Shown in pieces: positions 46,698-56,181 of a DNA stretch of 64,000 bases; position 1 is the first letter of the stretch, and the number at the start of each line of letters is the position of its first letter. The translations under genes and the position numbers were made by a program. The notes beneath the pieces are model-generated. The model searched no databases, was not told the origin of the DNA, and saw nothing but the letters and a program-made list of their open reading frames with translations. The stretch is taken from the NCBI RefSeq assembly GCF_003590775.1, contig NZ_QYUM01000004.1, positions 868,001 to 932,000 on the forward strand, in the 5' to 3' direction. The stretch comes from Sphingomonas cavernae (GTDB taxonomy: Bacteria; Pseudomonadota; Alphaproteobacteria; Sphingomonadales; Sphingomonadaceae).

Positions 46698-47987
46698 CTA
46701 ACGAAGCGACGCGGCGCCCTGATCCTCGATGGTGTGAACGTCGCCGTCGCGGTCGATCTCGGAGGCCTGCGCAAGCTCCTCGCGCGCCTGGCTCGCGTGC
46801 TGCGGCACGAAGCGAAGCACGAGGAAACCGACGAGCGCCGATGCCACCGAACCCAACAGCACACCGATCTTGGCTTCCTCGATCAGCAGCGGATTTTCGG
46901 GAAAGGCCAGCGCACCGATGAACAGGCTCATGGTGAAGCCGATGCCGCACAGCATCGCGACGCCATAGATCTGGAGCCAGGTGGCGCCGCGCAGCTTGCT
47001 GGCGATGCCGAGCTTCACCGAGATCCAGATGCTCCCGAAGATTCCGATCTGCTTTCCGAAAAACAGGCCGGCCGCGATCCCGAGAGGGAGCGGTGCCAGG
47101 ATGTGCTCCAGGCCCATGCCCTCAAGCGTCACACCCGCATTGGCGAAGCCGAAAAGCGGCACGATGAGATAGGCGACCCAGGGATGCAGCGCATGCTCCA
47201 GCCGGTGCAACGGCGATTCTTCGGAATCGGGGGCGCCCGGGGTCTTCACGATCGGAATCGTCATGGCAGCAAGCACCCCGGCGATCGTCGCATGCACACC
47301 CGAAAGCAGCACGGCGTACCAGAGCAGCATGAAGCCGATCAGATACGGCCATAGGGCGCGTACTCCGAGCCGGTTCATCGCGTACATCGCGCCGAGCACC
47401 AGCCCGGCGGCGATTACCGCCATGCCGGTGATGCTGGCGGTATAGGCGACCGCGATGATCGCGACCGCGCCCATGTCGTCGACGATGGCGACTGTCGTCA
47501 GGAAGAGCTTCAAAGAGGTCGGTGCCCGCGAACCGAGCAGCGCCAGAACGCCAATCGCAAAGGCGATGTCGGTGGCCGCCGGGATCGCCCAGCCGCGCCA
47601 CAGCGTGGCGTCCCCGCTGGCGAACAACAGATAGATGCCTGCAGGCACGATCATGCCCGCGGCCGCAGCGATCACCGGGAGCCGGCGTTGCTTCCAGCTT
47701 GAAAGCCGGCCGTCGACAAATTCGCGTTTGATCTCGAGCCCGACGAGCAGGAAGAACACCGCCATCAGACCGTCATTGATCCACAGATGCGGCGTCATCG
47801 GCCCGAGCTTCGCGGCAAGCACGGGCCCCGTCTCGGTATGGAGGAGATGATGATAGCCATCGCGAAACACGCTGTTGGCGACGATCATCGCCAACGCCGC
47901 CGCCGCCATCAGGAAAATGCCGCCCGAAGCCTCGCTCTGGAGGAAATCGCGCAGCGCCGAACGCGCGCCTCGTCTTTGGGTCATCAT
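46698..47987 (-). CDS. nhaA: Na+/H+ antiporter NhaA
   Basis: 429 residues, about 12 membrane helices. Signature AATDIAFAIGVLALLG and the ion-binding Asp pair in TVAIVDDMGAVAI (E. coli D163/D164) are present; also PLFGFANAGV and YGVAMLCGIGFTMSLFIGAL. The C-terminal 35 residues are a hydrophilic tail. ATG 47987 is followed by a second Met; GGGAAGC precedes it. It ends 255 bases upstream of the rpsL start, in the same orientation. Confidence 0.96.
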   Translation of the reverse strand: MMTQRRGARSALRDFLQSEASGGIFLMAAAALAMIVANSVFRDGYHHLLHTETGPVLAAKLGPMTPHLWINDGLMAVFFLLVGLEIKREFVDGRLSSWKQRRLPVIAAAAGMIVPAGIYLLFASGDATLWRGWAIPAATDIAFAIGVLALLGSRAPTSLKLFLTTVAIVDDMGAVAIIAVAYTASITGMAVIAAGLVLGAMYAMNRLGVRALWPYLIGFMLLWYAVLLSGVHATIAGVLAAMTIPIVKTPGAPDSEESPLHRLEHALHPWVAYLIVPLFGFANAGVTLEGMGLEHILAPLPLGIAAGLFFGKQIGIFGSIWISVKLGIASKLRGATWLQIYGVAMLCGIGFTMSLFIGALAFPENPLLIEEAKIGVLLGSVASALVGFLVLRFVPQHASQAREELAQASEIDRDGDVHTIEDQGAASLR

Positions 47988-48053
47988 GCTTCCCTTCCCC
48001 TACTCTGTAGGAAGGAAGATGCTGCAGGTTCAAGGAAAACAGGTCGGCGGCTT

Positions 48054-50189
48054 TCAGCGTACCGTAAAGATCAGGCTGTCGACGGGCTTCCCCGCGGGAT
48101 CCTGCAGCAGCAGGCGATGCGCACCCGGCCCTGCGAGCACCAGCGGCTTTGCGTCCGCAGGCCCCAGATCGCGACGATCGAGCACAAGCCGATGACCTGC
48201 AACCTCGCCTGCGACGAGCACCGCCATGCGCTGGTGCGCCACCGGGATATCGGGATCGAGCGCATAGACGCTACCCGCGACCGGGCTGGTGATGCGCGGA
48301 CGGCGCGCCGTGGCGGGCGCCGCTCCGACGAGCGTCTGGCCGGTGCCCGCAAGGAAATATTCCGCGCGCGGTGGCTCGATGCGGTCGGCGAAGATGATGC
48401 GGCGGCGTTCGATGCCGGGTGGCGCAGGCGGCGCCTTGCCCGGCCGATCGGCATGAAGCGCGCGCATCACGTCGCGCCACACGGGCGCGGCCCCGCTGGT
48501 GCCCGACACTGCGCGCATCGAATCGCCCTCGAGATTGCCGATCCAGACCGCAACGGTGTAGCGATCGGAAAAGCCGACGCACCAGTTGTCGCGCATCGCT
48601 TTCGAGGTTCCGGTCTTCACCGCGGCCCAGAAGGGCAGGCGCAGCGCGCTGTCGAGTCCGAATGCGAGGGCGCGCGCATCGGGATCCGCCAGCATGTCGG
48701 CGACGATCCAGCTCGCCTGCGGGCTGAACACCGCGCGCGCTGCGACGTGCGGATCGTCGGGCTTCAGGCGCAGCGGCGCCCAGCGCCCGCCCAGCGCAAG
48801 CGCACGATAGGCGGCCGCCTGCTCGAGCAATGTCACCTCGGCAGACCCCAAAGCGAGCGAGAAGCCGTAATATTGCCCGTCCTCGGTCAGTCCCCGATAA
48901 CCGGCGTCCCAGAGGCGGTCGCGAAACGCGTCGACCCCGGTCAGCACGAGCGTCCGCACCGCGGGCACGTTGAGTGATCCGGCCAGCGCGCTGCGCACCG
49001 AAACCGGACCCTTGAAGTCGCGGTCATAATTCTGCGGCACGTAGAGCCCGGAGGCCGTGTCGAGCTGGACGGGACTGTCGTCGAGGATCGAGGCGGGGGT
49101 AAGATATCCGCGCTCGATCGCCTGCGCATAAAGAAAGGGCTTGAGCGTCGAGCCCGCCTGCCGGTAGCTGCCTGCGCCATCGACCTGCGCCGCTGTCGAC
49201 GCGCCGCCAACGCCGCCGACATAAGCGAGCACGTCACCGCTCACATTGTCCACCACGACGACGGCGCCGTCGCGCGCGCGGTCGCTTCCGAGGCCACGCA
49301 ACTGACGCCTCAGCGCGGCGACCGCGATCCGCTGGATGTGCATGTCGAGCGTGGTCTTCAGCTTCAACCCCGGCGCGGTCAGCAGCTTTTGCGACAGATG
49401 CGGCGCAAGCCCCGGGTCAAGCGCGAGCTGGCGCGCAGGCCCCAGCATGTCGGTGGCGCCTGCGCGCAGCGCCGGGCACTCATCGGACGTGCCAAGCGCG
49501 CAGGCGCGCCGCGCCAGCTCCCGTGGCTCCGCGCGCGGATCAGGTAGCAGCGCGGCGAGCAGCAGCGCATCGGTGCGCCCGAGCGCGTCGGGGGTTTTGC
49601 CGAACAGGCCAAGCGCCGCCGCGCCTATCCCCTGCGCCTCTCCGCGATAGCCCGCGAGGTTCAGATAGGCTTCGAGAATCTCGTCCTTGGACCACTGCTC
49701 CTCAAGCGCCATCGCCGCGCGCATCTGCCGCGCCTTGTCGCGCCAGCCGCGCGCGCCGGGTGCCGCGAGATCGGGGGCAAGAAACCCCGCGACCTGCATC
49801 GAGAGCGTGCTCGCACCCCGCGCGCGCTTTCCTTCGATGCGATCACGCAGCGAACCGAAAACCGCGAGCCAATCGACGCCGCCATGATCCGCGAAGCGTT
49901 TGTCCTCGGCCGCAACAAATGTCTCGCGCACGACCGGCGCTATCTGGGCGAGCGGGGCCCAATCCAGCCGCCGCGCCTCGAAATTGACGCGCAAGCTGTC
50001 GATCAGCGCACCGTCGCGATCGTAAAGCCACGCCTCGCTTGGCTGCCACCGTCCCTTCGCCATTGCATAGGACGGCAAGGGCGGCGGCACCGTCAGGAAC
50101 CACAGCGCGCTGAACGCGAGGAAGGCGAGTGCGGCAGCAGCCAGTCCCGCCCTTGCCTTCCACGACCATCTGCGCCAGCCGTCGGACAT
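48054..50189 (-). CDS. pbpC: Penicillin-binding protein 1C (bifunctional)
   Basis: 711 residues from ATG 50189 (ATG 50198 is an alternative). N-terminal membrane helix, glycosyltransferase domain with EDKRFADHGGVDW (catalytic Glu) and RGASTLSMQ. Transpeptidase domain with QAGSTLKPF (active Ser), SLNVPA (SxN) and VKTGTSKAM (KTG). The C-terminal BiPBP_C-type domain ends at 48054. PBP1C genes are typically next to an alpha-2-macroglobulin-like gene, and the upstream gene here is exactly that. Confidence 0.95.
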   Translation of the reverse strand: MSDGWRRWSWKARAGLAAAALAFLAFSALWFLTVPPPLPSYAMAKGRWQPSEAWLYDRDGALIDSLRVNFEARRLDWAPLAQIAPVVRETFVAAEDKRFADHGGVDWLAVFGSLRDRIEGKRARGASTLSMQVAGFLAPDLAAPGARGWRDKARQMRAAMALEEQWSKDEILEAYLNLAGYRGEAQGIGAAALGLFGKTPDALGRTDALLLAALLPDPRAEPRELARRACALGTSDECPALRAGATDMLGPARQLALDPGLAPHLSQKLLTAPGLKLKTTLDMHIQRIAVAALRRQLRGLGSDRARDGAVVVVDNVSGDVLAYVGGVGGASTAAQVDGAGSYRQAGSTLKPFLYAQAIERGYLTPASILDDSPVQLDTASGLYVPQNYDRDFKGPVSVRSALAGSLNVPAVRTLVLTGVDAFRDRLWDAGYRGLTEDGQYYGFSLALGSAEVTLLEQAAAYRALALGGRWAPLRLKPDDPHVAARAVFSPQASWIVADMLADPDARALAFGLDSALRLPFWAAVKTGTSKAMRDNWCVGFSDRYTVAVWIGNLEGDSMRAVSGTSGAAPVWRDVMRALHADRPGKAPPAPPGIERRRIIFADRIEPPRAEYFLAGTGQTLVGAAPATARRPRITSPVAGSVYALDPDIPVAHQRMAVLVAGEVAGHRLVLDRRDLGPADAKPLVLAGPGAHRLLLQDPAGKPVDSLIFTVR

Positions 50190-50192
50190 GAT

Positions 50193-50287
50193 CGTCATCC
50201 CGAACTTGTTTCAGGATCCATGAACACCGAACGAGCAGTTTCTGACACAACCGTGTTCATGGAGCCCGGATCAAGTCCGGGATGACG
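50193..50287. repeat. 35-bp imperfect inverted repeat between pbpC and the A2M gene
   Basis: Left arm 50193-50227 (cgtcatcccgaacttg...) and right arm 50253-50287 (gtgttcatggagcccgg...cgggatgacg) pair with a few mismatches. The gtcatcccg / cgggatgac ends match a widespread alphaproteobacterial intergenic element. It lies between two genes that are usually cotranscribed and would form a hairpin in their shared mRNA. Confidence 0.7.
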
Positions 50288-50301
50288 AAGTTGATGCCTC
50301 G

Positions 50302-53300
50302 TCACCGCAACGCCACCGTCATCGGCTGGTTCGGGATCGCGGCGCGGATGTCGGGCGAATAGAGCGCCTCAACCTTTGTCGGCGGCAACGAGAAGCGACC
50401 GACACCATTCAGCCGCACCGCGTAAGACACGGTAAAGCGCCCGCGCGGCACCCATTCGAAATAGCCGCGCCACGCCTCCTTGCCGCGCTCGACATAGCTC
50501 GGCTGTACGCCGTCACCGCCCGAAGCGCCGGCATCGGCGAGCATGCCCGACTGGCCACCGAGATTGCCGACCACGGTCGCACCGGGTGGTACCGGGTCGT
50601 TGACCACTACCCAGTTGCGGTCGGCGGTGGCGTCGACGGTGATCGTCACCTTGAGCACATCGCCGCGCGTCAGCCTGCCCTTCACCTTCTGCTCGATCGG
50701 CGTCACTGACTTCGCTATCCTGTACCCCGCGAACAGCGCCTGCGTCAGCGGAACCGCCGCGCGGACCGAGACCAGCGCCCACGGCCCCGCCCCGCCCGAC
50801 TGCTTCAGCACGATCGGTGTCTTCGCCGCCGGCAATCTCAGCATCAGCGGCGGCGCGTCGACCGCCTGCGGCCAGCTCCGGCTGAGCGTCTGCCCGGCGA
50901 GCGCAACCGTCGCCGTCCCCGCAATCGCGCTCGCGGGATAGAGGCCTGCGAACTTCTGCACCGCGATCGCACCCCATGCATTGGCGGTCGTCGTATCCCA
51001 GTGCCCGCGTTGCTGGCGCATCGCGGAAGCGGCCATCAGTCGCGGTCCCTCGTCCTGCCAGCCGGGCTTGCCGAGCGTGGCGACGAGCACCTTCATCGCC
51101 ATCTCGTCCTCGGAGGACATCAGCCACCATGGCGCGCTGTCGCCGTCGGAGAAGTCGATCCGCGAGCCTTCATAGACGAAGCGCTGGCGCAGCGCCTGCT
51201 GCGCCGCGCTCCGAAGTTGCGTCTGATTGGGGAGCCCCGCGATGCGATCTATCGCAACCAGCCAGTCGGCGAGCACATTGGTCGGCATATCCTGCGGCGC
51301 GAGCCCGATCTGCCCCACCATTTGCGACGTCGCGGCACCGTTGCGCGCAAGCGCGGCGAGCGCCGCGACGCGGTTCAGCCGCGCATCGCCCGACCACGCC
51401 GTCTCGCGCTTCAATCGCCCGTCGATCACCGCCTGGAGCGCTGCGACCATCCGTGCCTTTGCGCCCTCGGGAATCGCCCAACCCGCCTCGGCGGTAAGCG
51501 ACAGCACATAGGCAGTCAGCGCCTCCGATCCCTGCAACTGCTCCATCGGGAAGTAGCGCAGCAGTCCGTCGCTATCGAGATAGGCGGGAATCTCGCCCGA
51601 AAGCCGCCCCCACGCGCCCTGATCGCCGAGCACCACCGCGCGCGACAATTGCTGCTCGAAACAGCCATAGGGATAGCGCGCCATATAGTCGCGCACGCCC
51701 GCCATAGGCGGTGCAAGCGTGTCGCTCAGCCGCACGTCGATGCCGCCCAGCCCGGGCAGTGCACCCGCGGGCGCCATCACCGGAAGCTGCGTGCCCGCCG
51801 GATTCACCCTGAGCAGCGTCGCCGCCCATGTCTCGACCGGCACCGCGGGCACGACGTCCTGCATCACCGTCACGCGGTCGATCGCCTTGCCGTCCGAGGC
51901 GCGCGCCTCGACCGTCCATTCGAGCTTGTCCACGCCCGCGGGTGCCGGGAGGTTCCACGTCACCGGCGCCGCACGGCCCGGCGGCAGCGTCACCGTCAGC
52001 GGCTTGCCCGTGGCGATTGCGGGGTTGAGCTTCACCGTCGCGGTCACCGTCATCGTGCGATCGGACGCGTTGCGCAGCGTGAAGCTGGCGCCGTAAAAGT
52101 CCCCCGTGCGCACCAGCGGCGGAATACCCGAGAAGATCGAGAGATCCTGAGAGGTGCGGACCGAGACATCGCCCGTCCCGAACAACGAGGTGCCGTCGGT
52201 CGCAATCGCGACGAGCCTGAACGAAGACAGCGAGTCCGAAAGCTGCACGGGGATCTTCGCATGCCCCTGCGCGTCGAGCTTTACCCGCCCCTTCCACAGC
52301 AGTACCGGACGAAAGTCCTCGCGGTTGAGCGCCGACAGATCGCCACCCCCGCCGCCGCCCGCCTCGACGGCCTTCCTGCCATAATGCCGCTTGCCCACAA
52401 CTTGCGTCTGCGCGGTCGAGGTCAGCACCGAGAGTGGGCGCGCGCCCATCATCGCCTCGATCAGCTTCCAGCTATTGTTGGGCGAAAGCTGGAGCAACGC
52501 CTCGTCTACGGCGGCGAACGCGATCTCCGCCGAGGCGGCGGGCTTGCCGCCCGGCTGCGTGACCGCGACGTCGACATTGGCGGTATCGCGCACCGAATAT
52601 TTGGCCTTGTCGGTCTTCACCGCGACGCCCAGCCGGTGCGTCTCCCAGCCGACCGAAACCTTCGCGATGCCCATTCGATAACTCGGTTTGGCGAGATCGA
52701 CGAGCGCGGTCGGCTTGGCGACGTCACGCGAGAAGAAGGGCAGGTTCCAGCGCCGCGCCAGATCGGCGAGCCACAGCGTGAATCCGCCGACGCGTCCGCG
52801 CACCGTCATTACCGAGACATAGACGTCGGGCGCGTAGGCGCCCGGCATCTTCACCTCGATCACAGGATCCTTGCCCGAAAGCTCCGTGACGAAGCTGGAA
52901 AGCACGCCCTCGCGCTCGACTGTCACCAGCGCGGTCGCCTCGCGGAAGGGCATGCGCACCTGGAAGCGCGCGGTCTCGCCCGCATCATATTCCTTGCGTT
53001 CGGGGATCAGGTCCATGCGGTCGCCATTGTCGCCGCCGAACCACCAGTCGTCCTCGCCCGCGAGCCAGACCGAGGTCGTGGCGCGCGCGACATTGCCGTC
53101 GTCGTCTTGCGTCGTCGCGACCGCATAAACCTCGCCCGAAACGCCCGGATCGAGCACGCATTCGGCAAGCCCCTGATCGTCGGTCGAGGCCGAGCAGCTC
53201 GCATCGATCTTCGTCGTGCGCGCCTGATTGTCATAGGCGTAGAAGCCGCCGATCAGCCGTCTGCGTGCGGTCAGGATCTCGCGGCTATAGAGATCGACCT

Positions 53301-56043
53301 TGATCCGCTTGGCGCTAATCGGTCGCCCTTCGGTGTCGATCGCGACGAGCTTCAGCCGAAGATCGTCCTCCTTCATCAGCCAGCCATCGGTCCTGATGCC
53401 CAGCCTCACCGCGGATGGATAAAGCGGGATCGTCCGCGTAGCAGTCAGTATCTCGCCATTGGCGTCCTCATAATCCATCTCGACCGTCATGTCGGTAAGG
53501 TCGTCGAACGTGAGCGGCATATCGATCGTGGTCTTGGCGGTGCCTTCGCCGTTCAATGTCACCGGCAACGTCTGTGCGGGCGGCAGCGGTTTCTCGATCT
53601 CCTCGCCATCGCCGTTGAGCGGCACTGTGCCTTCCTGAATCAACCGGCCGCCAAAACTCCACCCCTCCCAGCCCTTGGGGACGGAATAGCCCTCCGAAAA
53701 CGCGGTTCGCAGGCGCACGGGCAAGCCGCCCGCACCCCCGCCCGAAAGATAGCCGACGAACAGATCGAGCGGCAGTTGCTTCGGCCGGATTGCGGCTTCC
53801 TTGGGTCCGCTGATCGTTGCACGCATTGTCGGCAGGCGGAATTCGTCGACCTTGACCGACTGTTCGGTCCACAGCGTCTTGTCACCGTTGACGACTGAAA
53901 GCGTATAGTCGCCCATCGGCGCGCCCTGTGGCGCGGTCCAGCGCGTCTCGCCAATGCCGTCTCCGCCGATCGTCAGCGGCAGCTCGAACTCGGTGCCCGA
54001 TCCGCTGTGGCTGAGCTTGAGCGTGCCGATGAAGCCGCCCGCAAAACGGAATCCCTCCGCCGCGGGCGTGCGCACGATGTGCTTCATGTTGACCGTCTCA
54101 CCCTGGCGGATCAGCGTGCGATCGAAGACGGTATGGAAGATGTCGCTGCTCTCGCTCCAGCCAAAGGGCAGGTCGAAATCATAGGGGCGGATGCCCTTGC
54201 CCCAATCGGTCAGCGTGAAGCTGAAATCATCGCCCTTGCGCGCCGACACCATCAGCGGGTGCGAGGTGCTGCTCCCTTCGCAACTGCCATAGGTTTCGGG
54301 CTCGGGCAGATCGGTCACACCAAGCTGACCGCCCTGGCCGCTCTTTCCTTCGGCAAGCACGCGCCCCGTACAACTGTCGGTCACGCGCAGATCAGCGCCC
54401 GCCACGGGCTTGCCGCTGTCGAGCGCGGTCACCCAGACGAGCGAACGCCCACGTCCCCATTTGAAGTGGACGCTCATATTGGTGACGAGCGCGCCCGCGG
54501 TCACATAGCGCGGGGTGTCGCGCCCGAGCAGCGCCATACCGAGCCTTGGGCTCGCGAATTCGACGACATAGAAACCCGGCTTCGTCAGCGGCACGCCGAC
54601 GACCTCAAAATCCTTGCCCTTGCCCGGAAGCCCGATCTTCAGCGGATTGCCCTTGCCCGCGATCAGCGGTCTGGTGCCGGTATAATTGACCGTGACGTCC
54701 TCGCCGCCCTTCTTCCCGGTGCGGAAGTCATTCTCGCTGGCATCGTCGATGTCGCGCAACCACTTCGCGATCTCGCCGTCCGAACCCGCGACACGCAGTC
54801 TCTGGCCCGTGACGCCCAGATTCCGTCCCTGCAGTTCGGGCTCGACGTTGCGAACCGTAACGGGCAGCACGCCGCCCTCGCCCGTTTCGATGATCCCGAA
54901 ATTGGCCGCGAACTTCACGAGCGGCGGCGCCTCATCGAACTTCACCTCAAGCGGGAAACGCTGCTGGTTGGTGAGCGGACGGCCGCTTTCGTCCTTTACG
55001 CCTTCGGGCAGGACCAGCTTCGCCGTGGTCGCCGCAGGCAGCGGCGCCTCGAAACTGACCTGCGAAACCGTCGCCGCACCCTCATTGTCGACCTTGGGCT
55101 CGAGCTTTTTCCCATCGGGCAGTTCGATCCGGATCGCCTTTGCGGTTTCCACGGCAACGGGCGCGGAGAAGCGTACCCACGCCTTCTGCACCGGGTTGCA
55201 GCCAGCCTGCGGGTTGACGCGCGGGCATTCGAAGCGCGCCGCAAATTCTTTGCGCACCGTAAAGTCGAAGCGCTGGTCGCGTCCGGCCACCCGGTCAGCA
55301 CCGCTGATATTCTGGCCCCAGACCACCGCCATGTCGCGGCCCGGCGGCAGCGGGCGACGGCACTTGACCGCGGTAATCGTCGCCCATGCCTTGCTGCGCT
55401 CCGCAGCATTTTCAGGGACCGCCTCGGGCAGCCCGGCCTCGTTCAGGAAGCTGGTGACGCGATAATTGGCCTTGCCAAGCCCGGACAGCACGGTGCCAAC
55501 CACCTCGGGCTTCAGCACGTCCAGCGCGATCTTCTCGCCGACGCCGTCGACCGCGCAATAACCGTTCGCCGCAACCGAAGCGGCGTCGGGGCGGACATTG
55601 GTCGCGACGAGGAAAACCTGATCCTCCTCGATGTCGCCGTCATATTGTCCGGGCAGCACCGCGCGCACCGAGGGACCCCCGGTGTCCAGGTTGAATTTGC
55701 GCTGCCCGCTGATCGCGGTTCCGGCAAGCGTCTTCAGGCCGTCATTGAGCGTGAAGTCGCACGCGATCCCGCCGGGAAGCGCGCGCGCGAAATCCCACAC
55801 CCAGGTCTTCGGATCGATCCAGCGGCCCGCTCCCTCGACGGCGCAGGTCACCTTTGCGGGCGCTTCGGAGCGCGGATCGCCCAGCGGCGCCATGTCGTCG
55901 GAAAATCTTATGGTGAAGCGCTCGATCGCGCCGCCGCCGGTCCCCGGCGTTGCCAGGACAACCTGCGCCGTCTGATCGCCCGATGCGGCAACGGGTGCCA
56001 ATGCCAGCGCAAGGATCGCAAAACGCCAGGCTCGATTGCGCAT
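50302..56043 (-). CDS. Alpha-2-macroglobulin family protein (YfhM-like, thioester-containing)
   Basis: 1913 residues. Signal peptide (MRNRAWRFAILALALAPVAA-SG) with no lipobox Cys, unlike the lipoprotein form in E. coli. Ordered macroglobulin domains end in the thioester motif RYPYGCFEQQLSRA (CxEQ present, about residue 1450), then an alpha-helical toroid and receptor-binding-like end. Such proteins trap proteases in the periplasm and are thought to guard against peptidoglycan damage together with PBP1C. GGGGAGAG precedes ATG 56043; the frame is open to 56139. The pbpC gene follows after 112 bases. Confidence 0.95.
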   Translation of the reverse strand: MRNRAWRFAILALALAPVAASGDQTAQVVLATPGTGGGAIERFTIRFSDDMAPLGDPRSEAPAKVTCAVEGAGRWIDPKTWVWDFARALPGGIACDFTLNDGLKTLAGTAISGQRKFNLDTGGPSVRAVLPGQYDGDIEEDQVFLVATNVRPDAASVAANGYCAVDGVGEKIALDVLKPEVVGTVLSGLGKANYRVTSFLNEAGLPEAVPENAAERSKAWATITAVKCRRPLPPGRDMAVVWGQNISGADRVAGRDQRFDFTVRKEFAARFECPRVNPQAGCNPVQKAWVRFSAPVAVETAKAIRIELPDGKKLEPKVDNEGAATVSQVSFEAPLPAATTAKLVLPEGVKDESGRPLTNQQRFPLEVKFDEAPPLVKFAANFGIIETGEGGVLPVTVRNVEPELQGRNLGVTGQRLRVAGSDGEIAKWLRDIDDASENDFRTGKKGGEDVTVNYTGTRPLIAGKGNPLKIGLPGKGKDFEVVGVPLTKPGFYVVEFASPRLGMALLGRDTPRYVTAGALVTNMSVHFKWGRGRSLVWVTALDSGKPVAGADLRVTDSCTGRVLAEGKSGQGGQLGVTDLPEPETYGSCEGSSTSHPLMVSARKGDDFSFTLTDWGKGIRPYDFDLPFGWSESSDIFHTVFDRTLIRQGETVNMKHIVRTPAAEGFRFAGGFIGTLKLSHSGSGTEFELPLTIGGDGIGETRWTAPQGAPMGDYTLSVVNGDKTLWTEQSVKVDEFRLPTMRATISGPKEAAIRPKQLPLDLFVGYLSGGGAGGLPVRLRTAFSEGYSVPKGWEGWSFGGRLIQEGTVPLNGDGEEIEKPLPPAQTLPVTLNGEGTAKTTIDMPLTFDDLTDMTVEMDYEDANGEILTATRTIPLYPSAVRLGIRTDGWLMKEDDLRLKLVAIDTEGRPISAKRIKVDLYSREILTARRRLIGGFYAYDNQARTTKIDASCSASTDDQGLAECVLDPGVSGEVYAVATTQDDDGNVARATTSVWLAGEDDWWFGGDNGDRMDLIPERKEYDAGETARFQVRMPFREATALVTVEREGVLSSFVTELSGKDPVIEVKMPGAYAPDVYVSVMTVRGRVGGFTLWLADLARRWNLPFFSRDVAKPTALVDLAKPSYRMGIAKVSVGWETHRLGVAVKTDKAKYSVRDTANVDVAVTQPGGKPAASAEIAFAAVDEALLQLSPNNSWKLIEAMMGARPLSVLTSTAQTQVVGKRHYGRKAVEAGGGGGGDLSALNREDFRPVLLWKGRVKLDAQGHAKIPVQLSDSLSSFRLVAIATDGTSLFGTGDVSVRTSQDLSIFSGIPPLVRTGDFYGASFTLRNASDRTMTVTATVKLNPAIATGKPLTVTLPPGRAAPVTWNLPAPAGVDKLEWTVEARASDGKAIDRVTVMQDVVPAVPVETWAATLLRVNPAGTQLPVMAPAGALPGLGGIDVRLSDTLAPPMAGVRDYMARYPYGCFEQQLSRAVVLGDQGAWGRLSGEIPAYLDSDGLLRYFPMEQLQGSEALTAYVLSLTAEAGWAIPEGAKARMVAALQAVIDGRLKRETAWSGDARLNRVAALAALARNGAATSQMVGQIGLAPQDMPTNVLADWLVAIDRIAGLPNQTQLRSAAQQALRQRFVYEGSRIDFSDGDSAPWWLMSSEDEMAMKVLVATLGKPGWQDEGPRLMAASAMRQQRGHWDTTTANAWGAIAVQKFAGLYPASAIAGTATVALAGQTLSRSWPQAVDAPPLMLRLPAAKTPIVLKQSGGAGPWALVSVRAAVPLTQALFAGYRIAKSVTPIEQKVKGRLTRGDVLKVTITVDATADRNWVVVNDPVPPGATVVGNLGGQSGMLADAGASGGDGVQPSYVERGKEAWRGYFEWVPRGRFTVSYAVRLNGVGRFSLPPTKVEALYSPDIRAAIPNQPMTVALR

Positions 56044-56181
56044 CCGACTCTCCCCTTTAGCGGGCGGAAGAGTGACGCTAAACAACGCTTTAAGTCCACC
56101 TAATAAAGCGCTTTTCATCCTTACTTGCCAACACTCCAATCATTTCGGATCCTTATCGAATCCGAATCGGGGCTGTCGGAC

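Noticed and set aside
54007-56103. 698-codon plus-strand open frame
   Set aside because: Antisense to the A2M-like gene; no recognisable domain.
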